Shown here: positions 24,661 to 33,029 of the stretch, in pieces | How the letters are laid out: the number at the start of each line of letters is the position of its first letter | How positions within the stretch are numbered: the first letter of the stretch is position 1 | Origin: Vibrio jasicida CAIM 1864 = LMG 25398 | Lineage (GTDB): Bacteria; Pseudomonadota; Gammaproteobacteria; Enterobacterales; Vibrionaceae | Direction of reading: 5' to 3' | DNA: 64,000 nt | Assembly: GCF_000400365.1 (NCBI RefSeq) | Contig: NZ_BAOG01000055.1 | Span: forward strand, 1-64,000 | Program-made: the position numbers and the translations under genes | The notes under the pieces: model-generated | Database searches by the model: none | The model's input: only the letters and a program-made list of their open reading frames with translations | What the model was told of the DNA's origin: nothing

Positions 24661-27084
24661 ATGGACCTGAATTACCTTCCTGAGCGTATCAAAGCGCACA
24701 AATCGGCACTGGTAAATATCGTAACGCCACCTGTCTGTACCGAGCGTGCAGAGGCATACACTCGTGCTTATCAAGCAAACGAAGACAAACCTGTGATTGT
24801 CCAACGTGCGCTAGCACTGCAAGAGCACTTAAGCACTCGTACGATTTGGATTAAACACGATGAGTTAATCGTCGGTAACCAAGCGAGCAAAGTGCGCGCT
24901 GCGCCTATTTTCCCAGAATACACAGTGCGTTGGATTGAAGCGGAAATTGATGAGCTAGCCGACCGTCCTGGTGCCGGCTTTGCTGTTACTGAAGAAGATA
25001 AGCAAAGCATCTACAGCATCACACCGTATTGGCGTGGTAAAACAGTTCAAGACCGTTGTTATGGCTTGTTCACTGATGAGCAGCAAGAAATCTTAGCCAG
25101 CACCATCATTAAAGCCGAAGGCAACATGACTTCGGGTGACGCGCACCTTGCGGTGGATAACGAAAAAATCTTGAAGCTAGGCATGAACGGCTTGCTAGAG
25201 GATGTTCGTCAGCACCGTGCTAACAATGATGTTTCGACCTTTGAAGGCTTGAAGAAAGAGCAGTTCTACAAATCGGTCGAAATCGTACTGCTTGCGATTC
25301 AAGATCACATGGTGAACTACGCTGAATTGGCGGCAAAAATGGCGTTAGAAGAGACACGCCCGCAGCGCAAAGCTGAGTTAGAAAGCATTGCGGCAAACTG
25401 TCGTCATGTCGCGAGCCACGCACCAGAAAACTTCTGGCAAGCGCTGCAGTTGAGCTACTTCGTTCAGTTGATGCTACAAATCGAATCGAATGGTCACTCG
25501 GTTTCTTTCGGTCGTATGGACCAGTTCCTAAACGAATTTTATGTTCGTGATATCGAAAACGGCGCGATTGAAAAAGACTTTGCACTAGAGCTTTTACAAA
25601 GCTGCTGGTTGAAGCTGCTTGAAGTTAACAAGATTCGCTCTGGCGCGCACTCGAAAGCATCCGCAGGTTCTCCGCTGTACCAAAACGTGTGTATCGGCGG
25701 TCAGAAGTTGAATGAAAAGGGTGAGCCTGAAGACGCAGTGAATCCACTTTCTTGGGCGATTCTCGAATCTTGTGGTCAGTTACGTTCGACGCAACCTAAC
25801 TTGAGTGTGCGCTACCACGAAGGTTTGAACCAAGAGTTCTTAATGGGTTGTATCGAAGTGATTAAGTGCGGCTTCGGCATGCCAGCTTTTAACAACGATG
25901 AGATTGTTATTCCTGAATTCATCAAGCTTGGCGTAGAGAAAGAAGACGCTTACAACTACGCATCTATCGGCTGTATCGAGACGGCGGTTCCCGGCAAATG
26001 GGGTTACCGTTGTACGGGCATGAGCTTCATTAACTTCGCTCGTATCCTGCTCGCTTCATTGAACGAAGGTGTGGATGGAACAACGGGTAAAGCCTTCTTG
26101 CCGCACGATAAGTCATTAGCAAAAGGTAACTTTGAGAACTTTGAGCAAGTGACGGCTTCTTGGGCAGAGCAAATCCGCTACTACACCCGTAAATCGATTG
26201 AGATTGATACGGTAGTCGACAGTGTGCTTGAACAGCAGGCACAAGACATATTCTGTTCAACGCTGGTGGATGACTGTTTGGCTCGCGGTAAAACCGTGAA
26301 AGAAGGTGGCGCGAAATACGATTGGGTATCTGGCTTGCAAGTCGGTATCGCAAACTTGGGTAACAGCCTAGCTGCCATCAAGCACCTTGTTTTCGATGAT
26401 GCGCAAATCACCCAACCAGAGCTGGCAAAAGCATTAGCAGAAGATTTCGACGGCATGGAGAACGAGCAGCTTCGCCAACGTCTTATCAACTTTGCACCAA
26501 AATACGGTAACGATGATGACGCAGTAGACCAACTACTGGCAGACGCTTACCAAGTGTACATTGATGAGCTAGAGCAGTTCGTAAATACGCGTCATGGGCG
26601 TGGTCCAATTGGCGGAGGTTACTACGCAGGTACATCAAGCATCTCGGCAAACGTCCCATTCGGCGCCTCAACCATGGCAACGCCGGACGGTCGTAAAGCG
26701 AAAACACCACTGGCAGAAGGTGCAAGCCCGTCATCTGGCTCAGACCGTTTAGGTCCAACAGCGGTATACAACTCGGTCGGTAAGATCCAAGCGAATAAGA
26801 TCCTTGGTGGCGTGCTGCTTAACCAGAAGTTAAGCCCGGCAGCGGTTGAGTCTGAAGGGGATAAGCTCAAGCTTTCTATGTTGATTCGTACCTTCTTCAA
26901 CCACCACAAAGGCTGGCATGTTCAGTACAATATCGTCTCTCGTGAGACCTTGTTAGCTGCGAAGAAGAACCCTGAACAATATCGTGACCTTGTTGTGCGA
27001 GTTGCAGGCTACTCGGCCTTCTTCACTGCACTATCACCAGATGCGCAAGACGACATCATCGCTCGTACTGAACACGAACTGTAA
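24661..27084 (+). CDS. ybiW: Glycyl-radical enzyme, YbiW/PflF family
   Basis: An 807-aa pyruvate-formate-lyase-like enzyme nearly collinear with E. coli YbiW. The radical glycine is G783 in RVAGYSAFF near the C-terminus, and the thiyl cysteine is C438 in ASIGCIETA, with the adjacent acid/base E440. There is a single Cys, not the Cys-Cys pair of pyruvate formate-lyase, so it is a dehydratase/eliminase type. I recall work assigning E. coli YbiW to opening 1,5-anhydroglucitol-6-phosphate to 1-deoxyfructose-6-phosphate, which FSA then cleaves; the adjacent fsa here fits that scheme. It is coupled to its activase and ends near a terminator at 27202. Confidence 0.9.
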   Translation: MDLNYLPERIKAHKSALVNIVTPPVCTERAEAYTRAYQANEDKPVIVQRALALQEHLSTRTIWIKHDELIVGNQASKVRAAPIFPEYTVRWIEAEIDELADRPGAGFAVTEEDKQSIYSITPYWRGKTVQDRCYGLFTDEQQEILASTIIKAEGNMTSGDAHLAVDNEKILKLGMNGLLEDVRQHRANNDVSTFEGLKKEQFYKSVEIVLLAIQDHMVNYAELAAKMALEETRPQRKAELESIAANCRHVASHAPENFWQALQLSYFVQLMLQIESNGHSVSFGRMDQFLNEFYVRDIENGAIEKDFALELLQSCWLKLLEVNKIRSGAHSKASAGSPLYQNVCIGGQKLNEKGEPEDAVNPLSWAILESCGQLRSTQPNLSVRYHEGLNQEFLMGCIEVIKCGFGMPAFNNDEIVIPEFIKLGVEKEDAYNYASIGCIETAVPGKWGYRCTGMSFINFARILLASLNEGVDGTTGKAFLPHDKSLAKGNFENFEQVTASWAEQIRYYTRKSIEIDTVVDSVLEQQAQDIFCSTLVDDCLARGKTVKEGGAKYDWVSGLQVGIANLGNSLAAIKHLVFDDAQITQPELAKALAEDFDGMENEQLRQRLINFAPKYGNDDDAVDQLLADAYQVYIDELEQFVNTRHGRGPIGGGYYAGTSSISANVPFGASTMATPDGRKAKTPLAEGASPSSGSDRLGPTAVYNSVGKIQANKILGGVLLNQKLSPAAVESEGDKLKLSMLIRTFFNHHKGWHVQYNIVSRETLLAAKKNPEQYRDLVVRVAGYSAFFTALSPDAQDDIIARTEHEL

Positions 27085-27201
27085 GTGCACTAGTTTGAGA
27101 AGTTTATACGTCTTGGCAGAAGCACCTAAGCATGCCGCGCAAAACCTAAAAGCACGCGAAGCACTGAAAGTGACATACCATTAAACGCGTCAGAGCGTCA
27201 C

Positions 27202-27223
27202 AAAGGCACCAATTGGTGCCTTT
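27202..27223 (+). terminator. Terminator after ybiW
   Basis: AAAGGCACC (27202-27210) pairs with GGTGCCTTT (27215-27223) around AATT, followed by TCTGTTT. It ends the plus-strand ybiYW transcript. Confidence 0.88.
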
Positions 27224-27323
27224 TCTGTTTGAGCTTTATCGTGTTTGGCAACATAACCATTTGATTAATGGAGTGGTTTCAATAGGGTAGGAGACAGTTT
27301 CAAAAAGAAGGGTAGAAGAACGG

Positions 27324-27653
27324 ATGTTTTTACTCGTCGCAGTCTTCGCTGGTTTGGCAGCATTAGTTTGGTTTTTCCGAGAAGGCCAATCCATCGGTTT
27401 GCACCGCATTCTTGGTACACTTTATTTCATTGCTTACACCGTGGTGTATTTGTACGTCCCGCCATTTCTTGAAATGGGGCATCAATACATTGCTAAAACC
27501 TACGAACTCATTCCCATCGTTTGTTATTACTTCATCCTGCAACCTGATCCAGAAGAAGCCAGTGCAGAGCAAAAAGCGAAGATCTTTTTCGCATGGTGCG
27601 GCTTAATTTTTATTACCTGCTTTTTGTTGTATTTCAAAATGAATGTCTGGTGA
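27324..27653 (+). CDS. Small membrane protein of unknown function
   Basis: A 109-aa hydrophobic protein with about four predicted helices (roughly 1-17, 28-47, 58-74 and 86-105) and a short acidic cytoplasmic loop (PDPEEASAEQKAK). I do not recognise a family. It lies 32 nt before the Nudix gene and may be cotranscribed with it. The start at ATG 27324 has a purine-rich stretch (GAAGGGTAGAAGAACGG) upstream. Confidence 0.65.
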   Translation: MFLLVAVFAGLAALVWFFREGQSIGLHRILGTLYFIAYTVVYLYVPPFLEMGHQYIAKTYELIPIVCYYFILQPDPEEASAEQKAKIFFAWCGLIFITCFLLYFKMNVW

Positions 27654-27685
27654 GAAACTAAAACATTTAAGTTCAAGGAAGATAA

Positions 27686-28150
27686 ATGAGTGCCAGTCAC
27701 TACATGAAAGAGCTACGCAGCAAAGTAGGTAATCAAGTGTTAATGATTCCGGGCGTTGCTGCGGTGATCCTCAATCAAAGCAACCAGCTTCTATTGCAAA
27801 AGAAATCTGATGGCAGTTGGAGTTTACCTGCAGGCATGATTGAGCCAGCCGAATCACCTTCACAAGCTGTGATTCGAGAAGTCAGAGAAGAAACTGGACT
27901 CAAGGTTAAAGTTGAACGTGTTCTCGGTGTTTTCGGTGGAGAGGGATTTGGTTTTACTTATCCAAACGGCGACCAAGTCGAATACACCGTTGTCTTGTTA
28001 AAGTGTCTGCAAACGGGGCACTTTGAAGAACAACTAGATGACGAGACTAGCGAGCTGGCTTGGTTCTCGAAAACAGATATGCCGACACTTGCTTTGCCTT
28101 ATCCTCTTGAGTGCTTATTTGCAGAAAACATCGAGCCATTGGTTTCGTAA
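27686..28150 (+). CDS. Nudix hydrolase
   Basis: A 154-aa Nudix protein. The Nudix box is intact at about residues 51-73 (GMIEPAESPSQAVIREVREETGL, containing REVREETG), so it should hydrolyse a nucleoside diphosphate linked to another moiety using Mg2+. The N-terminal 'VMMIPGVAAVILNQ' type beta strand and short length resemble MutT/ADP-ribose-pyrophosphatase-like enzymes. Substrate cannot be fixed. SD AAGGAAGAT lies upstream. The next gene begins just past its stop. Confidence 0.88.
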   Translation: MSASHYMKELRSKVGNQVLMIPGVAAVILNQSNQLLLQKKSDGSWSLPAGMIEPAESPSQAVIREVREETGLKVKVERVLGVFGGEGFGFTYPNGDQVEYTVVLLKCLQTGHFEEQLDDETSELAWFSKTDMPTLALPYPLECLFAENIEPLVS

Positions 28151-28183
28151 CGGATGCTCACTCAAACTAACACAGGGAAGAAA

Positions 28184-28678
28184 ATGCAAATAGCTAAAGC
28201 CAATCTCAGCCATTTAGAAGCGTTTGAACAGTATGTTGAAAAGTGTGCTCAGGCGGGAATGGAAATGTACGTCGCCGCCCAAAGCGACAGCGAAGCGCTG
28301 CTGAAAAAACGAATTGGATACGCGAAAGGCGAAGGTTTGCCGGAAGGTTGGACGCCGTCTTCGACTTACTTTTGTATCAAGGAGGGGATGATACTTGGTT
28401 CGATTCGAGTTCGTAACGGTAATAACGACTACCTTGAAAATGTGATTGGGCACATTGGTTACGAAACCGCGCCAGATGCTCAAGGCAAAGGCATCGCCAC
28501 ATTTATGTTGAACTGGGTGAAAGCTGAGGTTCTTGAAGGCAGCGCAATCGTCACTTGTGACGTGAACAATATCGCATCAAGACGCGTGATCGAAAAAGCG
28601 GGTGGCGAGTTCCTCAATACATTTTATTCAGAACAAGACCAATACGAAGTGCGCCGCTATCGATTGTCGGCAGAGTAA
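28184..28678 (+). CDS. GNAT family N-acetyltransferase
   Basis: A protein of about 164 aa with the GNAT acetyl-CoA motif PDAQGKGIATFML (about residues 106-118) and the C-terminal NNIASRRVIEKAGGEF element. The long first half and the TYFCIKEG strand resemble the YjaB/PA-type 'predicted acetyltransferase' branch. I start at ATG 28184 (MQIAKANLS), which has AGGGAA five bases upstream, rather than at 28154. It follows the Nudix gene by 33 nt and is ended by a strong hairpin. Confidence 0.85.
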   Translation: MQIAKANLSHLEAFEQYVEKCAQAGMEMYVAAQSDSEALLKKRIGYAKGEGLPEGWTPSSTYFCIKEGMILGSIRVRNGNNDYLENVIGHIGYETAPDAQGKGIATFMLNWVKAEVLEGSAIVTCDVNNIASRRVIEKAGGEFLNTFYSEQDQYEVRRYRLSAE

Positions 28679-28691
28679 ATTCATTGAGATG

Positions 28692-28723
28692 AACAAACGC
28701 CCTCGTGATTGAGGGCGTTTGTT
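28692..28723. terminator. Bidirectional terminator between GNAT gene and cydX
   Basis: A 13-bp perfect stem (AACAAACGCCCTC / GAGGGCGTTTGTT) with a 6-nt loop. It ends both the plus-strand GNAT transcript and the minus-strand cydABX transcript. Confidence 0.9.
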
Positions 28724-28753
28724 ATTGGTAATGTTCCATTCTGAAGTGAGAAA

Positions 28754-28861
28754 TTAGAACTCTTCCTCTTCAAAGCGTCCTGTGTTCTCTAGCCATAAAC
28801 CATTGATGACACCAAAGGCGCAGGCGAGTAACACGCCAAGTACCCAACACATGTACCACAT
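28754..28861 (-). CDS. cydX: Cytochrome bd oxidase small subunit CydX
   Basis: A 35-aa single-helix protein beginning MWYMCWVLGVLLACAFG and ending in an acidic tail (RFEEEEF). It aligns with E. coli CydX (MWYFAWILGTLLACSFG), the third subunit that stabilises the haems of cytochrome bd. A near-perfect ribosome-binding site (AAGGAGG) lies five bases before the ATG, and the gene starts 10 nt after cydB. It is easily missed because of its size. Confidence 0.93.
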   Translation of the reverse strand: MWYMCWVLGVLLACAFGVINGLWLENTGRFEEEEF

Positions 28862-28871
28862 ACTTGCCTCC

Positions 28872-30008
28872 TTAATAGAGCGATGAGCTGTTGCTGCGGA
28901 TGTAGTTGTTATCCAAACGTCCGAACATTTTGTAGTAACACCATGCGGTGTAGCCCAGAATCACAGGTACAACGATGATGGCAACGATAGAGATAATGCC
29001 GAGCGTTTTCTCACTCGATGTCGCGTCCCATAGCGTTAAGCTGTGCGATGGGTTGATGCTTGATGGCATGATCATCGGGAACAAGGTGACGCCCGCGGTT
29101 AAGATGATGCAAGCAATCGCAATGCTCGACATAGTAAACGCCACCCCAGCACGGCGAGAGACCGTTGCCCAAAAGCACACGAGTAAGCTCGTTACCGCAG
29201 TGAATGGAATCAGCCAAAGTTGCGGCATTTCGCTGAAGTTATGCAATAAATCACCCGCGATGCTCACCACTTGTTTGTTGAGTGGGTTTGAAATGCCATC
29301 TTTAAGCATCGCGCCGATGATGATGTAACCAGATTGAGATGCCGCGAACAAACCGCCAAACATAAACAGCAACATGGTTGCACCCGCGCCCCACAGCGTG
29401 ATGTTTTGTGCTCGAGTGCGTAGCTCATGTTTGGTTTTCATTTGAAGGAAAGCAGCACCTTGTGTCACCACCATGGTCAAGCTCACCAAGCCACACAGAA
29501 TTGGGAATGGAGTAAGCAAGTCAAAGAACCCACCTTGATAATCGAGCATCAGCAAGTTGTTTAACTCGAACTGTACACCGACTAACAAGTTACCGAAGCC
29601 AACCCCAAAGATAATCGGTGGAATCACACCGCTGATGAACAAGGCGATATCACATGCGTTGCGCCATTGCGGATTATCGATTTTAGCTCGGTAATCCATA
29701 CCAATAGGACGCAACCAAAGGGATGCGAGCACCAACAGCATGGCAATATAGAATCCGGAGAACGCTGCGGCGTATACCAAGGGCCATATCGCGAAGATGG
29801 CACCGCCTGCGGTAATTAGCCAAACTTGGTTGCCGTCCCAGTGTGGTGCGATAGCGTTAAGCATTACACGACGTTCTAGGTTCTTTTTCCCCATAACTGG
29901 GAGCAGCGCGGCCACCCCCATATCGAATCCGTCAGTGATGGTGAAACCAATCAACAGCACACCAACGATCGCCCAAGTAAATAGGCGTAGGTTTTCGTAA
30001 TCAAACAT
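28872..30008 (-). CDS. cydB: Cytochrome bd ubiquinol oxidase subunit II (CydB)
   Basis: A 378-aa membrane protein with nine predicted helices and the family's N-terminal GFTITDGFDMGVAAL and HWDGNQVWLI motifs. It is the structural partner of CydA in the quinol oxidase that reduces O2 to water at low oxygen. It follows cydA by 9 nt and precedes cydX by 10 nt. The absence of ybgE/tol genes downstream suggests this is not the usual chromosome-1 cyd locus, but that cannot be checked from this window. Confidence 0.95.
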   Translation of the reverse strand: MFDYENLRLFTWAIVGVLLIGFTITDGFDMGVAALLPVMGKKNLERRVMLNAIAPHWDGNQVWLITAGGAIFAIWPLVYAAAFSGFYIAMLLVLASLWLRPIGMDYRAKIDNPQWRNACDIALFISGVIPPIIFGVGFGNLLVGVQFELNNLLMLDYQGGFFDLLTPFPILCGLVSLTMVVTQGAAFLQMKTKHELRTRAQNITLWGAGATMLLFMFGGLFAASQSGYIIIGAMLKDGISNPLNKQVVSIAGDLLHNFSEMPQLWLIPFTAVTSLLVCFWATVSRRAGVAFTMSSIAIACIILTAGVTLFPMIMPSSINPSHSLTLWDATSSEKTLGIISIVAIIVVPVILGYTAWCYYKMFGRLDNNYIRSNSSSLY

Positions 30009-30017
30009 AGTGCCTCC

Positions 30018-31613
30018 TTAGTGCTGATCAATCAGTTTGAATGTGTCGGATTGTTTGTCTTTTTCGTTGTTCTCTTCATGGTGATAGCGACCCGTTTTAA
30101 GCACGCTTGGTCCACGTTTGGCAAACTTCACCATCAAGAACATTTCTACAATCAAGAACGCTGTGTAGAGCACATAAATAAAGCCGAGCGAAATCCAAAT
30201 GTCACTTGGTGCGAGGTTAGATACCGCCATATTGACGGGAAGCACCTCACCAATTGCCCATGGCTGACGTCCATATTCGGCAACGAACCAACCTGCTTCA
30301 CAAGCAATGAAAGGCAATGGAATCGCCCATAGTGCCGCTCTCAATAACCAAGGGCTCGAACCCAATTTTCTACGGCAGACTTGGACGAAAGACAAACCGA
30401 TAATGGCAAACATTAATACCCCACAAGCCACCATGATTCGGAAGCTCCAGAACAGAGGTGCCACTTGAGGAATCGTGTCTTGCGCCGCTTGCTTTATTTG
30501 GCTTTCAGTCGCGTCGGTGACGTTCTCGGTGTATTTCTTCAAGAGCAAACCGTAGCCGAGGTCTTTCTTCATCTCATCGAATTGAGCGATGTTTTCAGGG
30601 CTGTCGTTACCTGCGCGAAGTTCCTCTAGCATGCCGTAAGCTTGGATACCATCGCGGATACGATCTTCGTTCTGTGCCATCAGATCGCGTAAGCCCATCA
30701 CTGGTTCATCCAGCGAGCGAGTTGCGATGATCCCCATTAAATATGGAATCTTAATGGCGTAGTCGGTTTCCATGGTTTCTTGGTTTGGTAAGCCAAATAG
30801 CGTGAACGAGGCGGGTGCTTCTTCGGTGTGCCATTCGGACTCAATTGCCGCCAGTTTTACCTGTTGCACGTCACCAAGCTCGTAACCCGATTCATCACCC
30901 AGCATCAATGTCGACACAATCGCAGCCATGCCAAATGCAGACGCCACCGCAAACGAACGGCGAGCGAAAGAGATATCTCGACCTTTGAGTAAGTAGTAAG
31001 CACTGATGCCCATCACAAACAGAGCACCTGTGGTGTAACCGGCAGCCACGGTATGAACAAACTTCACTTGCGTGACGGGGTTAAACACCACATCAGCAAA
31101 GTTGATCATCTCCATTCGCATGGTTTGGTAGTTGAATTCTGCGCCGACTGGGTTTTGCATCCAGCCATTCGCCATCAAAATCCACAACCCAGAGAAGTTA
31201 GAACCTAGCGCTGTCAGCCAAGTGACCGACAAGTGTTGGCGTTTTGACAATCGATCCCAACCGAAGAAGAACATGCCGACTAAGGTGGATTCGAGGAAGA
31301 AGGCAATCAAGGCTTCGATGGCAAGCGGCGCCCCGAAAATATCGCCCACATAGTGAGAGTAATACGCCCAGTTGGTACCAAATTGAAACTCCATGGTAAG
31401 ACCGGTCGCGACGCCTACGGCGAAGTTAATCCCGAATAACTTACCCCAGAACTTGGTCATGTCTTTGTAGATGGTTTTTCCCGTCATGACGTACAAAGAC
31501 TCCATAACCGCCAGCAAGAAAGACAAACCTATGGTCAGTGGGACGAATATAAAGTGGTAGAGTGCGGTACTAGCGAACTGAAACCGCGACAGATCAACGA
31601 CATCTGCAAACAT
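30018..31613 (-). CDS. cydA: Cytochrome bd ubiquinol oxidase subunit I (CydA)
   Basis: A 531-aa subunit carrying the haems and quinol site. Visible elements are H20 (haem b595 ligand, TALYHFIF), the glutamates of LAIEALIAFFLEST, a long Q-loop of the E. coli type (about 255-385), the Met ligand in SFRIMVACG and the signature AEYGRQPWAIGEVLP. Length and long Q-loop place it with classical high-affinity bd-I oxidases rather than the cyanide-insensitive short-loop type. A strong SD (AAGGAG) precedes ATG 31613, directly after a hairpin in the leader, and a candidate ArcA box lies upstream. Confidence 0.96.
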   Translation of the reverse strand: MFADVVDLSRFQFASTALYHFIFVPLTIGLSFLLAVMESLYVMTGKTIYKDMTKFWGKLFGINFAVGVATGLTMEFQFGTNWAYYSHYVGDIFGAPLAIEALIAFFLESTLVGMFFFGWDRLSKRQHLSVTWLTALGSNFSGLWILMANGWMQNPVGAEFNYQTMRMEMINFADVVFNPVTQVKFVHTVAAGYTTGALFVMGISAYYLLKGRDISFARRSFAVASAFGMAAIVSTLMLGDESGYELGDVQQVKLAAIESEWHTEEAPASFTLFGLPNQETMETDYAIKIPYLMGIIATRSLDEPVMGLRDLMAQNEDRIRDGIQAYGMLEELRAGNDSPENIAQFDEMKKDLGYGLLLKKYTENVTDATESQIKQAAQDTIPQVAPLFWSFRIMVACGVLMFAIIGLSFVQVCRRKLGSSPWLLRAALWAIPLPFIACEAGWFVAEYGRQPWAIGEVLPVNMAVSNLAPSDIWISLGFIYVLYTAFLIVEMFLMVKFAKRGPSVLKTGRYHHEENNEKDKQSDTFKLIDQH

Positions 31614-31624
31614 AAGGACTCCTT

Positions 31625-31644
31625 CCCGCTACCAGAGTAGCGGG
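31625..31644 (-). promoter_or_regulatory. Leader hairpin abutting the cydA ribosome-binding site
   Basis: CCCGCTA / TAGCGGG (6-nt loop) ends two bases or so before the AAGGAG of cydA. It could stabilise the mRNA or tune initiation. Lack of a T run argues against a terminator. Confidence 0.4.
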
Positions 31645-31667
31645 TTAGATAAGGTTATTATTAGTCT

Positions 31668-31683
31668 GTTTAATTAAGCGTTA
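31668..31683. promoter_or_regulatory. Candidate ArcA box upstream of cydABX
   Basis: GTTTAATTAAGCGTTA matches the ArcA consensus GTTAATTAAATGTTA at most positions (TTAATTAA then GTTA with two differences). ArcA activates cyd operons at low oxygen in enteric bacteria and vibrios. Confidence 0.45.
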
Positions 31684-31701
31684 AAGCTTGAGACACTTGA
31701 G

Positions 31702-32301
31702 TTACGCTTTTGCTGGTGTGCGAGAGAAAGGTTTTCTCAACCAGTAATCCAAGCTTACGTAGCGCCCACCGCCGTAGAAGAACAGCACCAGCAACATCAC
31801 AAAGTAGGTGGCAGCGAACTCCATACCGTTGTTGAGCATTACTGGGTCACCCAATTCGGTGATGTAGTTGTATCGACCTGGGAAGTTGGTTGCTAACCAT
31901 TCAATAAAGCCGTTCAAACGTACCGTTGCTTCCATGCCGCCAGTGGCGATGGCATCCCAACCGTGTTTCCAGTGCACCATTGCGCTCGCAACACTCATCA
32001 AGAAAATCATCGGAATCGACATCACTCGGGTAAACAAACCCAATGCGATACAAATACAGCCAAGCACTTCCGTACCTGCGGCAAGAAACGCTAACAACTC
32101 GGGAAATGGTAAGTTCAAACCACCATCTGCGGTGGACGCGCCAAACCACGCGACGGTGCCAGAGAAACCCAGCACCTTAGAGCGAGCGCCAACAAAAATG
32201 ACCGGAATGAGGTAGAGACGAATCGCAAGTAACGCTAAGTAATCGTATCTTTTGCATTTCTCGACGAGACCGTCGAACCAATTGAGGGCTGACTTAATCA
32301 T
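31702..32301 (-). CDS. DoxX family membrane protein (last gene of the MNIO operon)
   Basis: A 199-aa four-helix DoxX/HvfD-type membrane protein (helices at about 22-42, 68-90, 92-112 and 160-180) with the family's conserved arginine in helix 1 (LAIRLYLIPVIF) and the GLFTRV motif. DoxX proteins regularly accompany DUF692/DUF2063 genes of bufferin or HvfABCD operons, where a role in export or redox of the peptide's membrane step is suspected, not shown. Its start overlaps the DUF2063 stop by 4 nt (ATGA). Confidence 0.85.
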   Translation of the reverse strand: MIKSALNWFDGLVEKCKRYDYLALLAIRLYLIPVIFVGARSKVLGFSGTVAWFGASTADGGLNLPFPELLAFLAAGTEVLGCICIALGLFTRVMSIPMIFLMSVASAMVHWKHGWDAIATGGMEATVRLNGFIEWLATNFPGRYNYITELGDPVMLNNGMEFAATYFVMLLVLFFYGGGRYVSLDYWLRKPFSRTPAKA

Positions 32302-33029
32302 AATTTTTCTCCTGAAGGGCGGACGCTGACGAGTCCTAGTTCACTGAAGTGTTGAGCCCACTCCATGAAACTGAATCTGGCGAGTTGCTGAGCAACCATT
32401 TGTTGTAGTTGCGCCAGAGTCAGGTTTGGTTGCTGTTGTAATAGCTGAATCAATGCGACATCCACTTCTCTGAGCTTTTGCGATATCACATGATGCTGTG
32501 AGTTCCGAAACACGCCATAAAACACAGGGTGACGCCTGTCAGTTAGGAAAGTCACGGAGTCTTGATGCAACAAGAAAGGCACTTCGAGCAGCTTTAATGT
32601 TGGGTTGAGTTGCAGCACTTGGTGTTCTTCGAATATAGGATTCGGTGAAGAAGTGAATGCCGCGACTAAGGTGTCAATTTCTACATTGAACGCCACCCAT
32701 TCATATTCCAACAACGCCTTCTGATCGGCAGAGATGAAGCTGGAATCTTGATGCGCTTTCTGCTGCAAAAACTGAACAAACTCGGTGGCAATATGATGAA
32801 ACTCAGGCTCGGATGCACCATGCATCACCACAAAGTCATCCACCATGCGCTCAAGTTGTTCATCAGCGAACTGCGAAGAAAATAGAGGGAACGTATTCGC
32901 AACGACACCCAAGATGTTGTCGCGGATAAATTCGCTATATCGACACAGCGCATGCTGATTCATAGGTGTGCGAATCAGAGCCGTTAGGGACTCGGTTTGC
33001 GCGCGCATTTTGCTCGGAGGATTAAGCAT
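32298..33029 (-). CDS. DUF2063 partner protein (HvfC/BufC-like)
   Basis: A 243-aa cytosolic protein of the DUF2063 family. The N-terminal domain (about 20-110) contains the typical RYSEFIRDNILGVVANTFPLF, corresponding to 'YR.N...L..ALA..FPvv'; the C-terminal part may recognise the substrate peptide. Such proteins act as obligate partners of MNIO enzymes, presenting the precursor. I start at ATG 33029 (MLNPPSKM), which overlaps the DUF692 stop by 8 nt; the longer frame to 33197 lies inside the DUF692 gene. Tight overlaps on both sides imply translational coupling. Confidence 0.85.
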   Translation of the reverse strand: MLNPPSKMRAQTESLTALIRTPMNQHALCRYSEFIRDNILGVVANTFPLFSSQFADEQLERMVDDFVVMHGASEPEFHHIATEFVQFLQQKAHQDSSFISADQKALLEYEWVAFNVEIDTLVAAFTSSPNPIFEEHQVLQLNPTLKLLEVPFLLHQDSVTFLTDRRHPVFYGVFRNSQHHVISQKLREVDVALIQLLQQQPNLTLAQLQQMVAQQLARFSFMEWAQHFSELGLVSVRPSGEKL

